A stretch of 64,000 bases of DNA from assembly GCF_030345705.1 (NCBI RefSeq), contig NZ_JAUASW010000003.1:186001-250000 (forward strand). The letters are read 5' to 3'. Position 1 is the first letter of the stretch. Every line of letters starts with the position of its first letter. The stretch is from Pelomonas sp. SE-A7. Its GTDB lineage: Bacteria > Pseudomonadota > Gammaproteobacteria > Burkholderiales > Burkholderiaceae_C. Under the pieces are notes generated by a model. That model was not told where the DNA came from and made no database searches. It was given only the letters and a program-made list of their open reading frames with translations. Positions 52,170 through 61,324 of this stretch are shown here, in pieces. The position numbers and the translations under genes are program-made.

Positions 52170-52945
52170 ACTTTTCCGCGCAGCAGCAAGCGCTGCAGGC
52201 CGCCATCTGCAGCGGCGCCGAGGTCGAAGGCCTGTTGCGCCCCGGCTCAAGGCTGGACGTCTATGCCAACGCCTACCGGGCCCGGCTCACCGAGGCGCTG
52301 CGCGACAACCACGAGGTGCTCTACCGCGCCATGGGCGACCAAGCCTTCGACACCTTGGCGCAGGCCTATGTCGATGCCCATCCCTCGCCCTACCGCTCGA
52401 TACGCTGGTTCGGCGACCAGTTGGCCGGCTTCATGGCCGGCGCCTACGTCGAACAACTACCTCATGCTTCGCTGGTCGACCTGGCCCGCATGGACTGGGC
52501 CCTGCGCGGCGCCTTCGACGCGGCCGACAGCACGCCGCTGCAGGCCGCCGATCTGGCCGGCCTGGCCGCCGAGCAATGGCCGGCCTTGCGCCTGAGCCTG
52601 CAGCCCGGCAGCCAGCTGTTGCTGCTCGACTGGGTGATAGAGCCGGCCTGGACCGCGCTGCGCGAAGCCGAGTCCGAGCAGGACCTGCCCGAGCTGGACG
52701 AGCCGGTCGAGGGTCGGCATTCACTGCTGGTCTGGCGCCTCGGCTTGGAAACCCGCTGGCGCACCGTGGAGCCGCTGGAAGCCGAACTGCTGTTGGCGCT
52801 GCAACAAGGCGCCTGCTTCGCCGAGCTGTGCGAAGCCGCGGCGGCCCGCGAGGCCGACGACCCGGCGGCGGCCGTGATCGCCGCCCTTCAGCAATGGCTC
52901 GCCGACGAGCTGCTGGCAAGCGGAGTCGTCCTGGCCGAGGCATGA
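52166..52945 (+). CDS. bufC: DUF2063 protein, bufferin partner (BufC)
   Basis: 259 residues. The start FSAQQQALQAAI and RLDVYANAYRARLTEALRDNHEVLYRAMG are typical of the DUF2063 DNA-binding-like N-terminal domain; VDLARMDWALRGAFDA follows. These proteins act with the MNIO enzyme to recognise and present the precursor peptide. Cytosolic. Coupled to bufB. Confidence 0.92.
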   Translation: MNFSAQQQALQAAICSGAEVEGLLRPGSRLDVYANAYRARLTEALRDNHEVLYRAMGDQAFDTLAQAYVDAHPSPYRSIRWFGDQLAGFMAGAYVEQLPHASLVDLARMDWALRGAFDAADSTPLQAADLAGLAAEQWPALRLSLQPGSQLLLLDWVIEPAWTALREAESEQDLPELDEPVEGRHSLLVWRLGLETRWRTVEPLEAELLLALQQGACFAELCEAAAAREADDPAAAVIAALQQWLADELLASGVVLAEA

Positions 52946-52981
52946 TGCGGGCCTCCCTCCCCCACCTCGCAGGACCCGACC

Positions 52982-53527
52982 ATGCCGAAGCCCGTGAAGA
53001 CCGCTTTCGCCGCCCTCACCCTCGTCGCCGCCGGCCTGGCCCAGGCGGCGCTGCCGGTCGGGGCGCCGGCGCCTGACTTCAGCACCGAGGCGGCGCTGGG
53101 CGGCCAGCCCTTCAAGTTCAGCCTGAGCGACACGCTGAAGAAGAAGGGCCCGGTGGTGCTGTACTTCTATCCCAAGGCCTTCACCAAGGGCTGCACCATC
53201 GAGGCCCATCTGTTCGCAGAAGCCAGCGAGAAGTTCGAGGCCATGGGCGCCACCGTGGTCGGCATCTCCAACGACTCGATAGACACGCTGAAGAAGTTCT
53301 CGGTCGAGGAATGCCGCAACAAGTTCGCCGTGGCGGCCGACGCCGGCGCCAAGGTCACCAAGGACTACGACGCCAAGCTGCCGGTGGTCGACATGTCGGC
53401 CCGCATCTCCTACCTGATCGACACCCAGGGCCGCATCGCCGCCGTCCATGCCGACATGAAGCCCGAAGGCCATATCGAAACCATGCTGAAGGCGGCCGAG
53501 CAGCTCAAGGCCACCGGCAAGCGCTGA
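52982..53527 (+). CDS. exported peroxiredoxin (Bcp/PrxQ-like)
   Basis: 181 residues with a signal peptide ending near AQAA (about residue 22). The peroxidatic motif is P64-KAF-T68-KG-C71, with C111 in VEECRNK as possible resolving Cys. It reduces peroxides in the periplasm. It is 36 bp after bufC on the same strand and could be co-transcribed. Copper stress and peroxide are chemically linked, so a shared role is plausible. Converges on the histidine-kinase gene with a 6-bp gap. Confidence 0.9.
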   Translation: MPKPVKTAFAALTLVAAGLAQAALPVGAPAPDFSTEAALGGQPFKFSLSDTLKKKGPVVLYFYPKAFTKGCTIEAHLFAEASEKFEAMGATVVGISNDSIDTLKKFSVEECRNKFAVAADAGAKVTKDYDAKLPVVDMSARISYLIDTQGRIAAVHADMKPEGHIETMLKAAEQLKATGKR

Positions 53528-53533
53528 GGTACT

Positions 53534-55432
53534 TCAGCGCAGCGGCAACCGCAACTCGAACAGCGCGCCGCCGCCCGGCGATTCAAGCAGGTGGATCTCG
53601 CCACCCAGGCGCTGGGTCACCAGGCGATAGACCAGGTGCAGGCCCAGGCCCGAGGAGCCCTGGCCCAGCCGGGTGGTGAAGAAGGGGTCGAAGACGCGGG
53701 CCCGGTGGGCGGATGCGATGCCGCGGCCGCTGTCCGCTACACGAAGCAGGTAGTGGTCTGCATCCCGCTCGCCTTCGAGGCGCAGTCGCCGAAGCCCGGG
53801 CCAGCCCTCGAAGCCATGGACCAGGGCGTTGTCTATCAGCTGGGCCAGCACCTGGCCGAGGGCGCCGGGATTGCCATGCAGCAGCTGCTCCGACACCGCG
53901 CCCGGCTCGGCCTCGACCGCCGCCTTGCGCAGGCCCGGCTCCATCACGGCCAACGTATTGCGCACCACGTCGCCGACCTGGAAGTCGACCAGCTCGGCGC
54001 TCGCCTGCTCCAGCGCCAGGGCCTTGAAGCTGCGCACCAGCTCGGCCGCGCGCTCCAGGCTGCGCTGGGTAAGGCGCAGGCCGTCGTCCAGATTGGCATG
54101 GAATTCATCGACCATGCGCCGGCTCAGGCGCTCGCCCTCGTAGGCGCGCCGGTGCTGCTGGGCCACGGCCTCCAGCGTCGAGGTGGCCAGGATGGCATTG
54201 CCCAGCGGCGTGTTCAGCTCATGCGCGACGCCGGCCACCAGATGGCTCAGCGCCGCCTGCTTCTCGCGCTCCAGCAGCATCCGGGTCGCATGTTCCAGCT
54301 CGCGGGTGCGCTCCTGCACCTTGAGCTCCAGCGCATCGCGTGCCTCGGCCAGCTCGCGCTCCAGCTGGCTGCCCTGCCGCCGCAGGTATTCGTTCTGGCC
54401 CTGGGCCCGCGCATAGTCCATCACCTGCTCCAGGGTCTTGCCGAACGAGCGGGCCTGGTGACCCACCCGCTCCTGCATCAGGCGCACCTGGGCCTTGCGG
54501 GTCTGCAGCGCCAGGTCCAGCAGGCCGGCCTCCTCGGCGCATTCGGCCTTGCGCAGCAGGATGCGGGCCAGGATGGGCATGGAAGGAAACCGGTCGGCCA
54601 GGAGCTTGGCCTGGTCGAACTGCTCCAGGGCTTCGGCATGCCGCCCACGCTTCCAGGCCAACAGGGCCAGGTTCTGGAAGTAGAAGATCTGGTGCCGCTC
54701 CAGTACTTCGCCGCTGGCGACGATTCGCCCGGCCTCGTCCAGCAGGGGCTCCACCTCGTCCAGACGGCCCAGCCAGAGCAGCTGGTTGGCCAGGTTGACC
54801 GTGTCGCGCAGCAGCACGCTGGGCGGCAGATAGTCCGGGCGCTCGCAGGCCTCCAGGTAGAGCTGACGGGCGACGCGCTCGGAGTCTTCGTAGCGGTCCA
54901 GGAAGGAATAGGCCGCGCCCACGTTGTTGAGCAGGCCATGGCGCATGGCCGGCGGCAGGCTGACCTGGCGCTGCGGGTCGCCGAGCAGCGGCTCGAAGCG
55001 CTGCAGCAGCTCGTCGAACATCTCGCCTTCGTACAGGCAATGGCTGGCCCGCACCTGGGCCATGACGACCGAGCGCGCGTCGCCCAGCTCCGCGTACAGG
55101 GCCTCGGCCTGCGACAGCGCATCCAGGGCCTGGGTCACCATGCGCAGGCGGCTGACCACGCGGCCATAGGCCACCAGGGCATCGGCCAGCGCCCGCGTAT
55201 CGCCCAGCCTGCGCGCCTGCTCCAGCAGCGCATTGGCCTGCTCCTGGCTGGGGGGCTGCTGGTCGGTGAACACGGCCAGCACCATCTCGCGCAGCGCCAT
55301 GCGCATCCGGCCGGCAGCATCCGGGGCCCGGCCGCGCAGCCGTTCGGCCAGCGCATGGCTGCGCCGCGTATCGACGGCATCCAGGCTGTCGTCGAACTCC
55401 GACAGCAGTTGATCGAATTCCAGCTGCAGCAT
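53534..55432 (-). CDS. soluble TPR-containing histidine kinase
   Basis: 632 residues from ATG 55432. No membrane helix or signal peptide. The N-terminal 340 residues are a helical-repeat (TPR-like) scaffold. A long coiled coil (about 345-395) leads to the phosphorylation site H404 in VAHELNTPLGNAI. The ATP-binding domain has QLIDNALVHGF (N-box), VADSGRGIA (G1) and GSSGLGLHLVYRL (G2). No receiver domain or cognate regulator is next to it, so the partner is unknown. Confidence 0.92.
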   Translation of the reverse strand: MLQLEFDQLLSEFDDSLDAVDTRRSHALAERLRGRAPDAAGRMRMALREMVLAVFTDQQPPSQEQANALLEQARRLGDTRALADALVAYGRVVSRLRMVTQALDALSQAEALYAELGDARSVVMAQVRASHCLYEGEMFDELLQRFEPLLGDPQRQVSLPPAMRHGLLNNVGAAYSFLDRYEDSERVARQLYLEACERPDYLPPSVLLRDTVNLANQLLWLGRLDEVEPLLDEAGRIVASGEVLERHQIFYFQNLALLAWKRGRHAEALEQFDQAKLLADRFPSMPILARILLRKAECAEEAGLLDLALQTRKAQVRLMQERVGHQARSFGKTLEQVMDYARAQGQNEYLRRQGSQLERELAEARDALELKVQERTRELEHATRMLLEREKQAALSHLVAGVAHELNTPLGNAILATSTLEAVAQQHRRAYEGERLSRRMVDEFHANLDDGLRLTQRSLERAAELVRSFKALALEQASAELVDFQVGDVVRNTLAVMEPGLRKAAVEAEPGAVSEQLLHGNPGALGQVLAQLIDNALVHGFEGWPGLRRLRLEGERDADHYLLRVADSGRGIASAHRARVFDPFFTTRLGQGSSGLGLHLVYRLVTQRLGGEIHLLESPGGGALFELRLPLR

Positions 55433-55578
55433 CGAGGCAACGCCCGCTTTCCTGCGGCCTGGGCCGGGATCCCCGCCGCTATCATTTGCCCCCAGGGTGA
55501 CCAGTATCCTCGGATTCCTGGGCCGAACAGCATCAACAAGAATGCATCCGCCCATATCGGGGTGTCGTCGAGGGACCA

Positions 55579-56280
55579 GTGACAGAACAGATCGAATGGC
55601 GGGCGCGCGTGCGACTTGTCGATGAAGTAGCGCAGGTGCTGCGCCAGCGGATTTACATGGGCCAATACGCTCCGGGCGAGATGCTGCGGCAGGTGCAGTT
55701 GGCGGCCGACCTCAAGGTCAGCCGCACGCCGCTGCGCGAGGCCTTGCGCATGCTGCAGTCCGAAGGCCTGGTCGAGGCCGACAGCGTGCGCGGCGTCTGC
55801 GTCGCCCGGGCCGACCACCGCCGCCTGCTCGACGCCTACGCGATGCGCGAGATGCTGGACGCCCTGGCCGCCCGCCAGGCCGCCGAGCGCGGCAGCAATC
55901 GGGCCGGCGAGCTGCTGGAGCCGCTGCTGCAGCGCCAGGAGGCGGCGCTGTCGCCCTGGTCGGCCAGCGACTATGCGCAGAGCAATGTGGACTTCCACGC
56001 CGCCATCGTGGTGCTGGCCGACAACGAGTTCCTCGACTCGCAGATGGCCCTGGTGCGCAAGACCTCGCAGGTGTTCGCGCCGGCCGTGCTGATCACCAAG
56101 GACCGGGCCCGGCCCGCCATCGCCGAGCACCGCGCCATTGCCGAGGCCATCGCGGCCGGCGACGCCGACGCGGCCGAGCGCGAGGCCAGGTTGCATATCC
56201 GCGCCACGCTGGGCTGCCTCAAGCAGGCGGCGCGCTACCAGCAAGACCCGCCCCTCAGCCTGCCGCCGCGAAGGCGCTGA
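55579..56280 (+). CDS. GntR-family regulator, FadR/FCD subfamily
   Basis: 233 residues from a GTG start at 55579 preceded by GAGGGA. The winged helix has QLAADLKVSRTPLREALRML; the FCD helical effector domain follows (AYAMREMLDALAARQA, DFHAAIVVLADN, EHRAIAEAIAAGD) with the metal-binding Asp/His residues. It directly precedes the peptide ABC operon, 6 bp away. The likely ligand is an acidic small molecule such as a degradation product of the imported peptide. Confidence 0.92.
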   Translation: MTEQIEWRARVRLVDEVAQVLRQRIYMGQYAPGEMLRQVQLAADLKVSRTPLREALRMLQSEGLVEADSVRGVCVARADHRRLLDAYAMREMLDALAARQAAERGSNRAGELLEPLLQRQEAALSPWSASDYAQSNVDFHAAIVVLADNEFLDSQMALVRKTSQVFAPAVLITKDRARPAIAEHRAIAEAIAAGDADAAEREARLHIRATLGCLKQAARYQQDPPLSLPPRRR

Positions 56281-56286
56281 CCCGAG

Positions 56287-57252
56287 GTGAGCCTGGCCCT
56301 GCTGCGTCGAACCCTGTGGCTGCTGGCCACGCTAGGCGCCGCATCGCTCTTGATCTTTGCGCTGCTGGACCTGCTGCCCGGCAATGCCGCGCAGGTGCTG
56401 CTGGGGCCGGACGCAGCGCCCGAGGCGGTGCAGGCGCTGAGCCGGCAGCTGGGCCTGGACCGCAGCGCTCCAGAGCGCTACCTGGCCTGGATCGCCGGCC
56501 TGCTGCGCGGTGAGCTGGGCGACAGCGCCAGCTACGGCGCACCGGCCTGGCCGCTGATCGTCGAGCGGCTGCAACTGACCCTGCCGCTGGCCCTGCTGGC
56601 CTTCTCATTCGCCCTCGTGATCGCGCTGTCAGCCGGGGTCTATGCGGCCAGCCGCCATGGCCGCTTCGGCGACTTCGGCGTGATGGCGCTGAGCCAGCTC
56701 GGCATCGCCGTGCCCGGCTTCTGGCTGGCCATCCTGTTGATGCTGCTGTTCTCGGTGAAGCTTCAATGGCTGCCGGCCGGCGGCTTTCCGGGTTGGCGCG
56801 CCGAACAGGGGGGCGGACTGTGGCCGGCGCTGCAGGCCCTGCTGCTGCCGGCCATCGCCCTGGGCCTGGTACAGGGCGCCATCCTGGCCCGCGTGACCCG
56901 CTCCAGCCTGGTGGAACTGCTGCGCGAGGACTTCGTTCGCAATGCCCGCGCCCAGGGCCTGTCGCGCCGCGCCCTGCTGTGGGGTCCGGTCTTGCGCAAT
57001 GCGCTGCTGCCGGTGCTGACCCTGGCCGGCCTGCAGTTCGCCAACCTGCTGGCCGGCGCCATCGTGGTCGAGAACGTGTTCACCCTGCCCGGCCTTGGCC
57101 GGCTGATCTTTCAGGCCATCGCCAACCGCGACCTGATCCTGGTCCGCAATGCGGTGATGCTGGCCGTGGCCCTGGTGCTGGCGATCAACTTCGTCGTCGA
57201 CCTGCTCTACCTGGGTCTGGATCCGCGGCTGCGCCGGGGTGGCCCGCGATGA
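56287..57252 (+). CDS. peptide ABC importer permease (DppB-like), second operon
   Basis: 321 residues from a GTG start. About six helices; LLDLLPGNAAQVLLGP near the start and DFVRNARAQGLSRRALL in the EAA loop mark the DppB type. It overlaps the next gene by ATGA. It is clearly different in sequence from the DppB at 40.8-41.8 kb. Confidence 0.92.
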   Translation: MSLALLRRTLWLLATLGAASLLIFALLDLLPGNAAQVLLGPDAAPEAVQALSRQLGLDRSAPERYLAWIAGLLRGELGDSASYGAPAWPLIVERLQLTLPLALLAFSFALVIALSAGVYAASRHGRFGDFGVMALSQLGIAVPGFWLAILLMLLFSVKLQWLPAGGFPGWRAEQGGGLWPALQALLLPAIALGLVQGAILARVTRSSLVELLREDFVRNARAQGLSRRALLWGPVLRNALLPVLTLAGLQFANLLAGAIVVENVFTLPGLGRLIFQAIANRDLILVRNAVMLAVALVLAINFVVDLLYLGLDPRLRRGGPR

Positions 57253-58070
57253 GCGCCCGCAACCCGCTGGGCCTGCGCGTGGGCGCCACGGTCAGTCTGC
57301 TCGTGGGGCTGCTGGCCGCGCTGTCGTGGCTGTGGACGCCCTGGCCGCTGCAAGACGTGGACATGGACGCCCGCCTGTTGCCCATCAGCAGCGCGCATTG
57401 GCTGGGCACGGACGCACTGGGCCGCGACGTGTTGAGCCTCCTGATGGCGGGCAGCCGCAATGCCTTGCTGGTCGGCGTGGTCGCGGTGGGCATAGGCCTG
57501 AGCGGCGGCACGCTGCTGGGGCTCTGGGCCGCAGCGCGGCGCGGCTGGGTCGAGCAGCTGATCCTGCGCGCCGCCGACATAGGCTTCGCCTTCCCGGCCC
57601 TGATCTCGGCCCTGATCTTCACCGCCGTCTGGGGGCCCGGCATAGGCAATGCCATCGCCGCCATCGGCCTGCATGCGGTGCCGACCTTCGCCCGCGTCGC
57701 GCGCGGCGCGGCCCTGGCGGTCTGGTCGCGCGATTACGTGCTGGCGGCCCGGGCCTGCGGCAAGGGCCGCTGGCGCATCACCTGGGACCATGTGCTGCCC
57801 AATATCGCGGCGCCGCTGATCGTGCAGGCCACGATCCAGTTCGCGCTGGCCGTGCTGGCCGAGGCGGCCCTGTCCTACCTGGGCCTGGGCACGCAGCCGC
57901 CCGAGCCGTCCTGGGGCCGCATGCTGGCCGAGGCCCAGAGCTGGATGTTCCAGGCGCCGCAGCTGGCGCTGTGGCCGGGCCTGGCCATCGTCATCACCGT
58001 GCTGGGCCTGAACCTGCTGGGCGATGGCCTGCGCGACCGGCTGGACCCGAGGCTGGAGCGCGGCCGATGA
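57249..58070 (+). CDS. peptide ABC importer permease (DppC-like), second operon
   Basis: 273 residues from ATG 57249 (ATGA). GTDALGRDVLSLLMAGSRNALL and the EAA loop DYVLAARACGKGRWRI identify DppC. The next gene starts within its stop codon. Confidence 0.92.
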   Translation: MSARNPLGLRVGATVSLLVGLLAALSWLWTPWPLQDVDMDARLLPISSAHWLGTDALGRDVLSLLMAGSRNALLVGVVAVGIGLSGGTLLGLWAAARRGWVEQLILRAADIGFAFPALISALIFTAVWGPGIGNAIAAIGLHAVPTFARVARGAALAVWSRDYVLAARACGKGRWRITWDHVLPNIAAPLIVQATIQFALAVLAEAALSYLGLGTQPPEPSWGRMLAEAQSWMFQAPQLALWPGLAIVITVLGLNLLGDGLRDRLDPRLERGR

Positions 58071-59002
58071 GCCTTCTAGAGGTCGAAGCATTGAAGGTCC
58101 GCCTGGCCAACGGCCACGAAGTGCTGCGCGGCCTGGACTTCGAGCTGCGCGCCGGCGAGACCCTGGCCCTGATAGGCGAATCGGGCAGCGGCAAGAGCAT
58201 GACCGCCCTGGCCCTGATGGGCCTGCTGCCCGAGGGCTCGCGGGCCCTGGGCCGCATCGAGTTCGACGGCCAGCCGCTGCTGGGCCTGCAGGAGGGCAGC
58301 TGGCGCAAGCTGCGCGGACGCCGCATCGCCCTGGTGCCGCAGGAGCCGCTGTCGGCCCTGAACCCGCTGCAGCGCGCGCTGGACCAGGTGATGCTGCCGC
58401 TGCGCGCCCATCGCCTGCACGAGGGCGCCGAGGCGCGGGCCCGCGAGCTGCTGGCCCGCGTGGGCCTGGCCGAGTCGCGCTGGCGCGCCTGGCCGCATGA
58501 GCTGTCCGGCGGCCAGCGCCAGCGGGTGCTGATCGCCCAGGCCCTGGCCGCGCGGCCCGCCCTCTTGATCGCCGACGAGCCGACCTCGGCCCTGGACGGC
58601 GCCTCGCAGCGCCAGGTGCTGGAGCTGCTGGCCGAGCTGGGCCGCGAGCAAGGCCTGGCCCTGCTGCTGATCTCGCATGATCTGGGCCTGGTGGCACGGC
58701 GCGCCCAGCGCCTGCTGGTGATGTACGGCGGCCGATTGATGGAACAGGGGCCGGCCGTGGAGCTGCTGACCCAGCCGGCCCATCCCTATACCGCGGCCCT
58801 GCTGGCGGCGCGGCCCGGCCTGCTCAGCCGGGGCCAGGTCTTGCCGGCGATCCCGGGCAGCGTGCCGGCGGCCGGACACTGGCCGGCCGGCTGTCCGTTC
58901 GCGGGCCGTTGCCCCCAGGGCGACGAGCGCTGCGCGGCCGAGGCACCGCCGGTCGTCGCCACCGATGAGCGCAGTACGAGCTGCTGGAGGCGGATCGGAT
59001 GA
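58067..59002 (+). CDS. peptide ABC importer ATPase (DppD-like), second operon
   Basis: 311 residues from ATG 58067. Walker A GESGSGKSM, Q-loop VPQEPLSALNP, signature ELSGGQRQRVLIAQAL and Walker B LLIADEPTSALD are intact. The C-terminal Cys-rich zone reads CPFAGRCPQGDERC. The insertion seen in the other dppD is absent. ATGA overlap with the following gene. Confidence 0.92.
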   Translation: MSLLEVEALKVRLANGHEVLRGLDFELRAGETLALIGESGSGKSMTALALMGLLPEGSRALGRIEFDGQPLLGLQEGSWRKLRGRRIALVPQEPLSALNPLQRALDQVMLPLRAHRLHEGAEARARELLARVGLAESRWRAWPHELSGGQRQRVLIAQALAARPALLIADEPTSALDGASQRQVLELLAELGREQGLALLLISHDLGLVARRAQRLLVMYGGRLMEQGPAVELLTQPAHPYTAALLAARPGLLSRGQVLPAIPGSVPAAGHWPAGCPFAGRCPQGDERCAAEAPPVVATDERSTSCWRRIG

Positions 59003-59778
59003 GCGCGCCGCTGCTCAAGCTCACCGACCTGCGCCGCCATTACCGGCTGCCTCGCACTTCGCTGCTGCGGCCGGGCGCAAGCCTGAGCGTGCTGGACGGC
59101 GTCAGCCTGGAGCTGCAGGCCGGCGGCTCGCTGGGCCTGGTCGGCGCCTCGGGTTCGGGCAAGAGCACACTGGCCCGCCTGGTGATGGCGCTGGAGCGGC
59201 CCGACAACGGCACGGTGGAACTGCAGGGCCGCGACCTCAATCGACTGAGCCCGCGCGAGCTGCTGGAGGCCCGACGCGACCTGGCCATCGTGTTCCAGGA
59301 CCCGGCCGGCGCGCTGGACCCGCGCATGACCGTGGAGCGCAGCGTGGCCGAGCCGCTGGAACTGCTGGAGCGCATGCCGCGGCCGATGCGGCGCGAGCGG
59401 GTGCTGGAGATGCTGGAGGCGGTGGGCCTGTCGGCGGCCGACCTGGGCAAGTATCCGCACCAGTTCTCCGGCGGCCAGCGCCAGCGCATTGCCATCGCCC
59501 GCGCCCTGGTGACACGGCCGCGGCTGATCGTCGCCGACGAGCCGGTCAGCGCGCTGGACATGTCGGTCCAGGCCCAGGTCCTGAACCTGCTGCAGGACCT
59601 GCGCCAGCGCTTCGGCATGGCCCTGCTCTTGATCAGCCATGACCTGGCCGTGGTGGCCCAGCTGTGCGAGCAGCTGGCCGTGCTGCAGGCCGGCCGCATC
59701 GTCGAGCAGGGGCCGCTGGAGGAGTTGCTGGTCGCGCCCCAGCAGGCCTACACGCGGGAGCTGCTGACCGGACTCTGA
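58999..59778 (+). CDS. peptide ABC importer ATPase (DppF-like), second operon
   Basis: 259 residues, shorter than typical DppF (about 320): after LEELLVAPQQAYTRELLTGL it ends, so the Cys-rich C-terminal extension is missing. Walker A GASGSGKST, signature QFSGGQRQRIAIARAL and Walker B LIVADEPVSALD are complete. It pairs with the DppD of this operon. Confidence 0.9.
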   Translation: MSAPLLKLTDLRRHYRLPRTSLLRPGASLSVLDGVSLELQAGGSLGLVGASGSGKSTLARLVMALERPDNGTVELQGRDLNRLSPRELLEARRDLAIVFQDPAGALDPRMTVERSVAEPLELLERMPRPMRRERVLEMLEAVGLSAADLGKYPHQFSGGQRQRIAIARALVTRPRLIVADEPVSALDMSVQAQVLNLLQDLRQRFGMALLLISHDLAVVAQLCEQLAVLQAGRIVEQGPLEELLVAPQQAYTRELLTGL

Positions 59779-59841
59779 ACCGGCAGCGGCTGTCACGGCT
59801 TGCGCTTATCCTTGCGCCGCCGTGCCACTTGATCCCTCCCG

Positions 59842-61317
59842 ATGACCGAGCTGACCCGCCGCGCCGCGCTGGCGCTGGGACTTTCCGCCCCGTTGCCCCT
59901 GCTGGCCCAGGCCGGCCGCGACGCCGTCGTGATCGGATTGACGCTGGAGCCGCCCGGCCTGGACCCGACCAGCGGCGCCGCCTCGTCCATCGCCGAGGTC
60001 GTGCTCTACAACGTGCTGGAGCCGCTGACCAAGATCGCGCCGGACGGCACGGTCCAGCCGCTGTTGGCCGAGCGCTGGGAGGTCTCCAGCGACCAGAAGA
60101 GCTGGCGCTTCCTGCTGCGCCGCGGCCCGCGCTTCCACAACGGCGAGCCCTTCAACGCGGCGGCGGTGAAGTTCAGCTTCGAACGTGCGGCATCCGAGAC
60201 CAGCAGCAACAAGGACAAGCGGGTGTTCGCCAACATGGCCGGCATCGCCACGCCGGACGAGGCCACGGTGCTGATCACGCTGAAGACGCCGGAGCCCGAG
60301 CTGCCCTTTCTGCTCGGCCAGGCCAGCAGCGTCATCGTCGAGCCCAGGAGCGCGGCCGGCAATGCGCAGAACCCGGTCGGCACCGGGCCGTACCAGCTGG
60401 AGCAGTGGCAGCGCGGCTCCAGCCTGCGCTTGAAAGCAGTCGACGGTTGGCGTGCGGCGGTGGCGATCAAGCGGGTGCAGTTCCGCGTCATCTCCGATCC
60501 GGCCGCCCAGGTCGCGGCCCTGCTGGCCGGCGACGTCGATGCTTTCCCGCGCGTGGCCGTGGCGCGCAGCCTGGCCCGCTTCAAGTCCGATCCGCGCTTC
60601 CAGCTGTTCACGAGCAACTCGCGGGCCAAGACCCTGATCGCCATCAACCACCAGCGCAAGCCGCTGGACCAGCTGCAGGTGCGCCAGGCCCTGGCCGCGG
60701 CCATAGACCGCCAGGCCGTGATCGCCGCCGCCGCCGACGGCTACGGCGTGCCCATAGGCAGCCACTACGTGCCCAACGCACCGGGCTATGTCGACACCAC
60801 GGCCCTCAACGCCTACGACCCTGAACGCGCCAGGGCGCTGTTGAAGCAAGCCGGCGTCAGCGGCCTGCAGCTGACGATGAAACTGCCGCCCGTGCCCTAT
60901 GCCCGCCAGGGCGGCGAACTGATCAGGGCCCAGCTGGCCAAGGTCGGCGTGCAAGTGAAGCTGGAGAACATCGAATGGGCGCAGTGGATGGCCTCGGTCT
61001 ACGGCCAGCGCAACTACGAGCTGACCCTGATCTCGCATGTGGAGCCGCATGACCTCGGCAACTACGCCCGGCCCAACTACTACTGGGGTTACCGGAACCC
61101 GGCCTTCGACAAGCTGTGGGAGCGCCTGCATGCCGCGCCGCGCGAGGCCGAGCGGCTGCAGCTGCTGGCCGAGATCCAGCGCCTGCTGGCCCAGGACGCC
61201 GCGGCCATCTACCTCTACCAGCCGCAATGGCTGACCGTGGCCCGCAAGAACCTCAAGGGCCTGTGGACCGACATGCCGATCTTCGCCAACGAGCTGTCCG
61301 CCCTGAGCTGGACTTGA
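59842..61317 (+). CDS. periplasmic peptide-binding protein (family 5), Tat-like signal
   Basis: 491 residues. TRRAALALGLSAPLPLLAQ is a twin-arginine-like signal. Family-5 motifs are TLEPPGLDPTSG, PVGTGPYQLEQW, and RQALAAAIDRQAVIAAAADG. It completes the ABC importer encoded upstream. The adjoining amidase suggests a substrate containing an amide bond. Confidence 0.92.
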   Translation: MTELTRRAALALGLSAPLPLLAQAGRDAVVIGLTLEPPGLDPTSGAASSIAEVVLYNVLEPLTKIAPDGTVQPLLAERWEVSSDQKSWRFLLRRGPRFHNGEPFNAAAVKFSFERAASETSSNKDKRVFANMAGIATPDEATVLITLKTPEPELPFLLGQASSVIVEPRSAAGNAQNPVGTGPYQLEQWQRGSSLRLKAVDGWRAAVAIKRVQFRVISDPAAQVAALLAGDVDAFPRVAVARSLARFKSDPRFQLFTSNSRAKTLIAINHQRKPLDQLQVRQALAAAIDRQAVIAAAADGYGVPIGSHYVPNAPGYVDTTALNAYDPERARALLKQAGVSGLQLTMKLPPVPYARQGGELIRAQLAKVGVQVKLENIEWAQWMASVYGQRNYELTLISHVEPHDLGNYARPNYYWGYRNPAFDKLWERLHAAPREAERLQLLAEIQRLLAQDAAAIYLYQPQWLTVARKNLKGLWTDMPIFANELSALSWT

Positions 61318-61324
61318 GCCTGCC

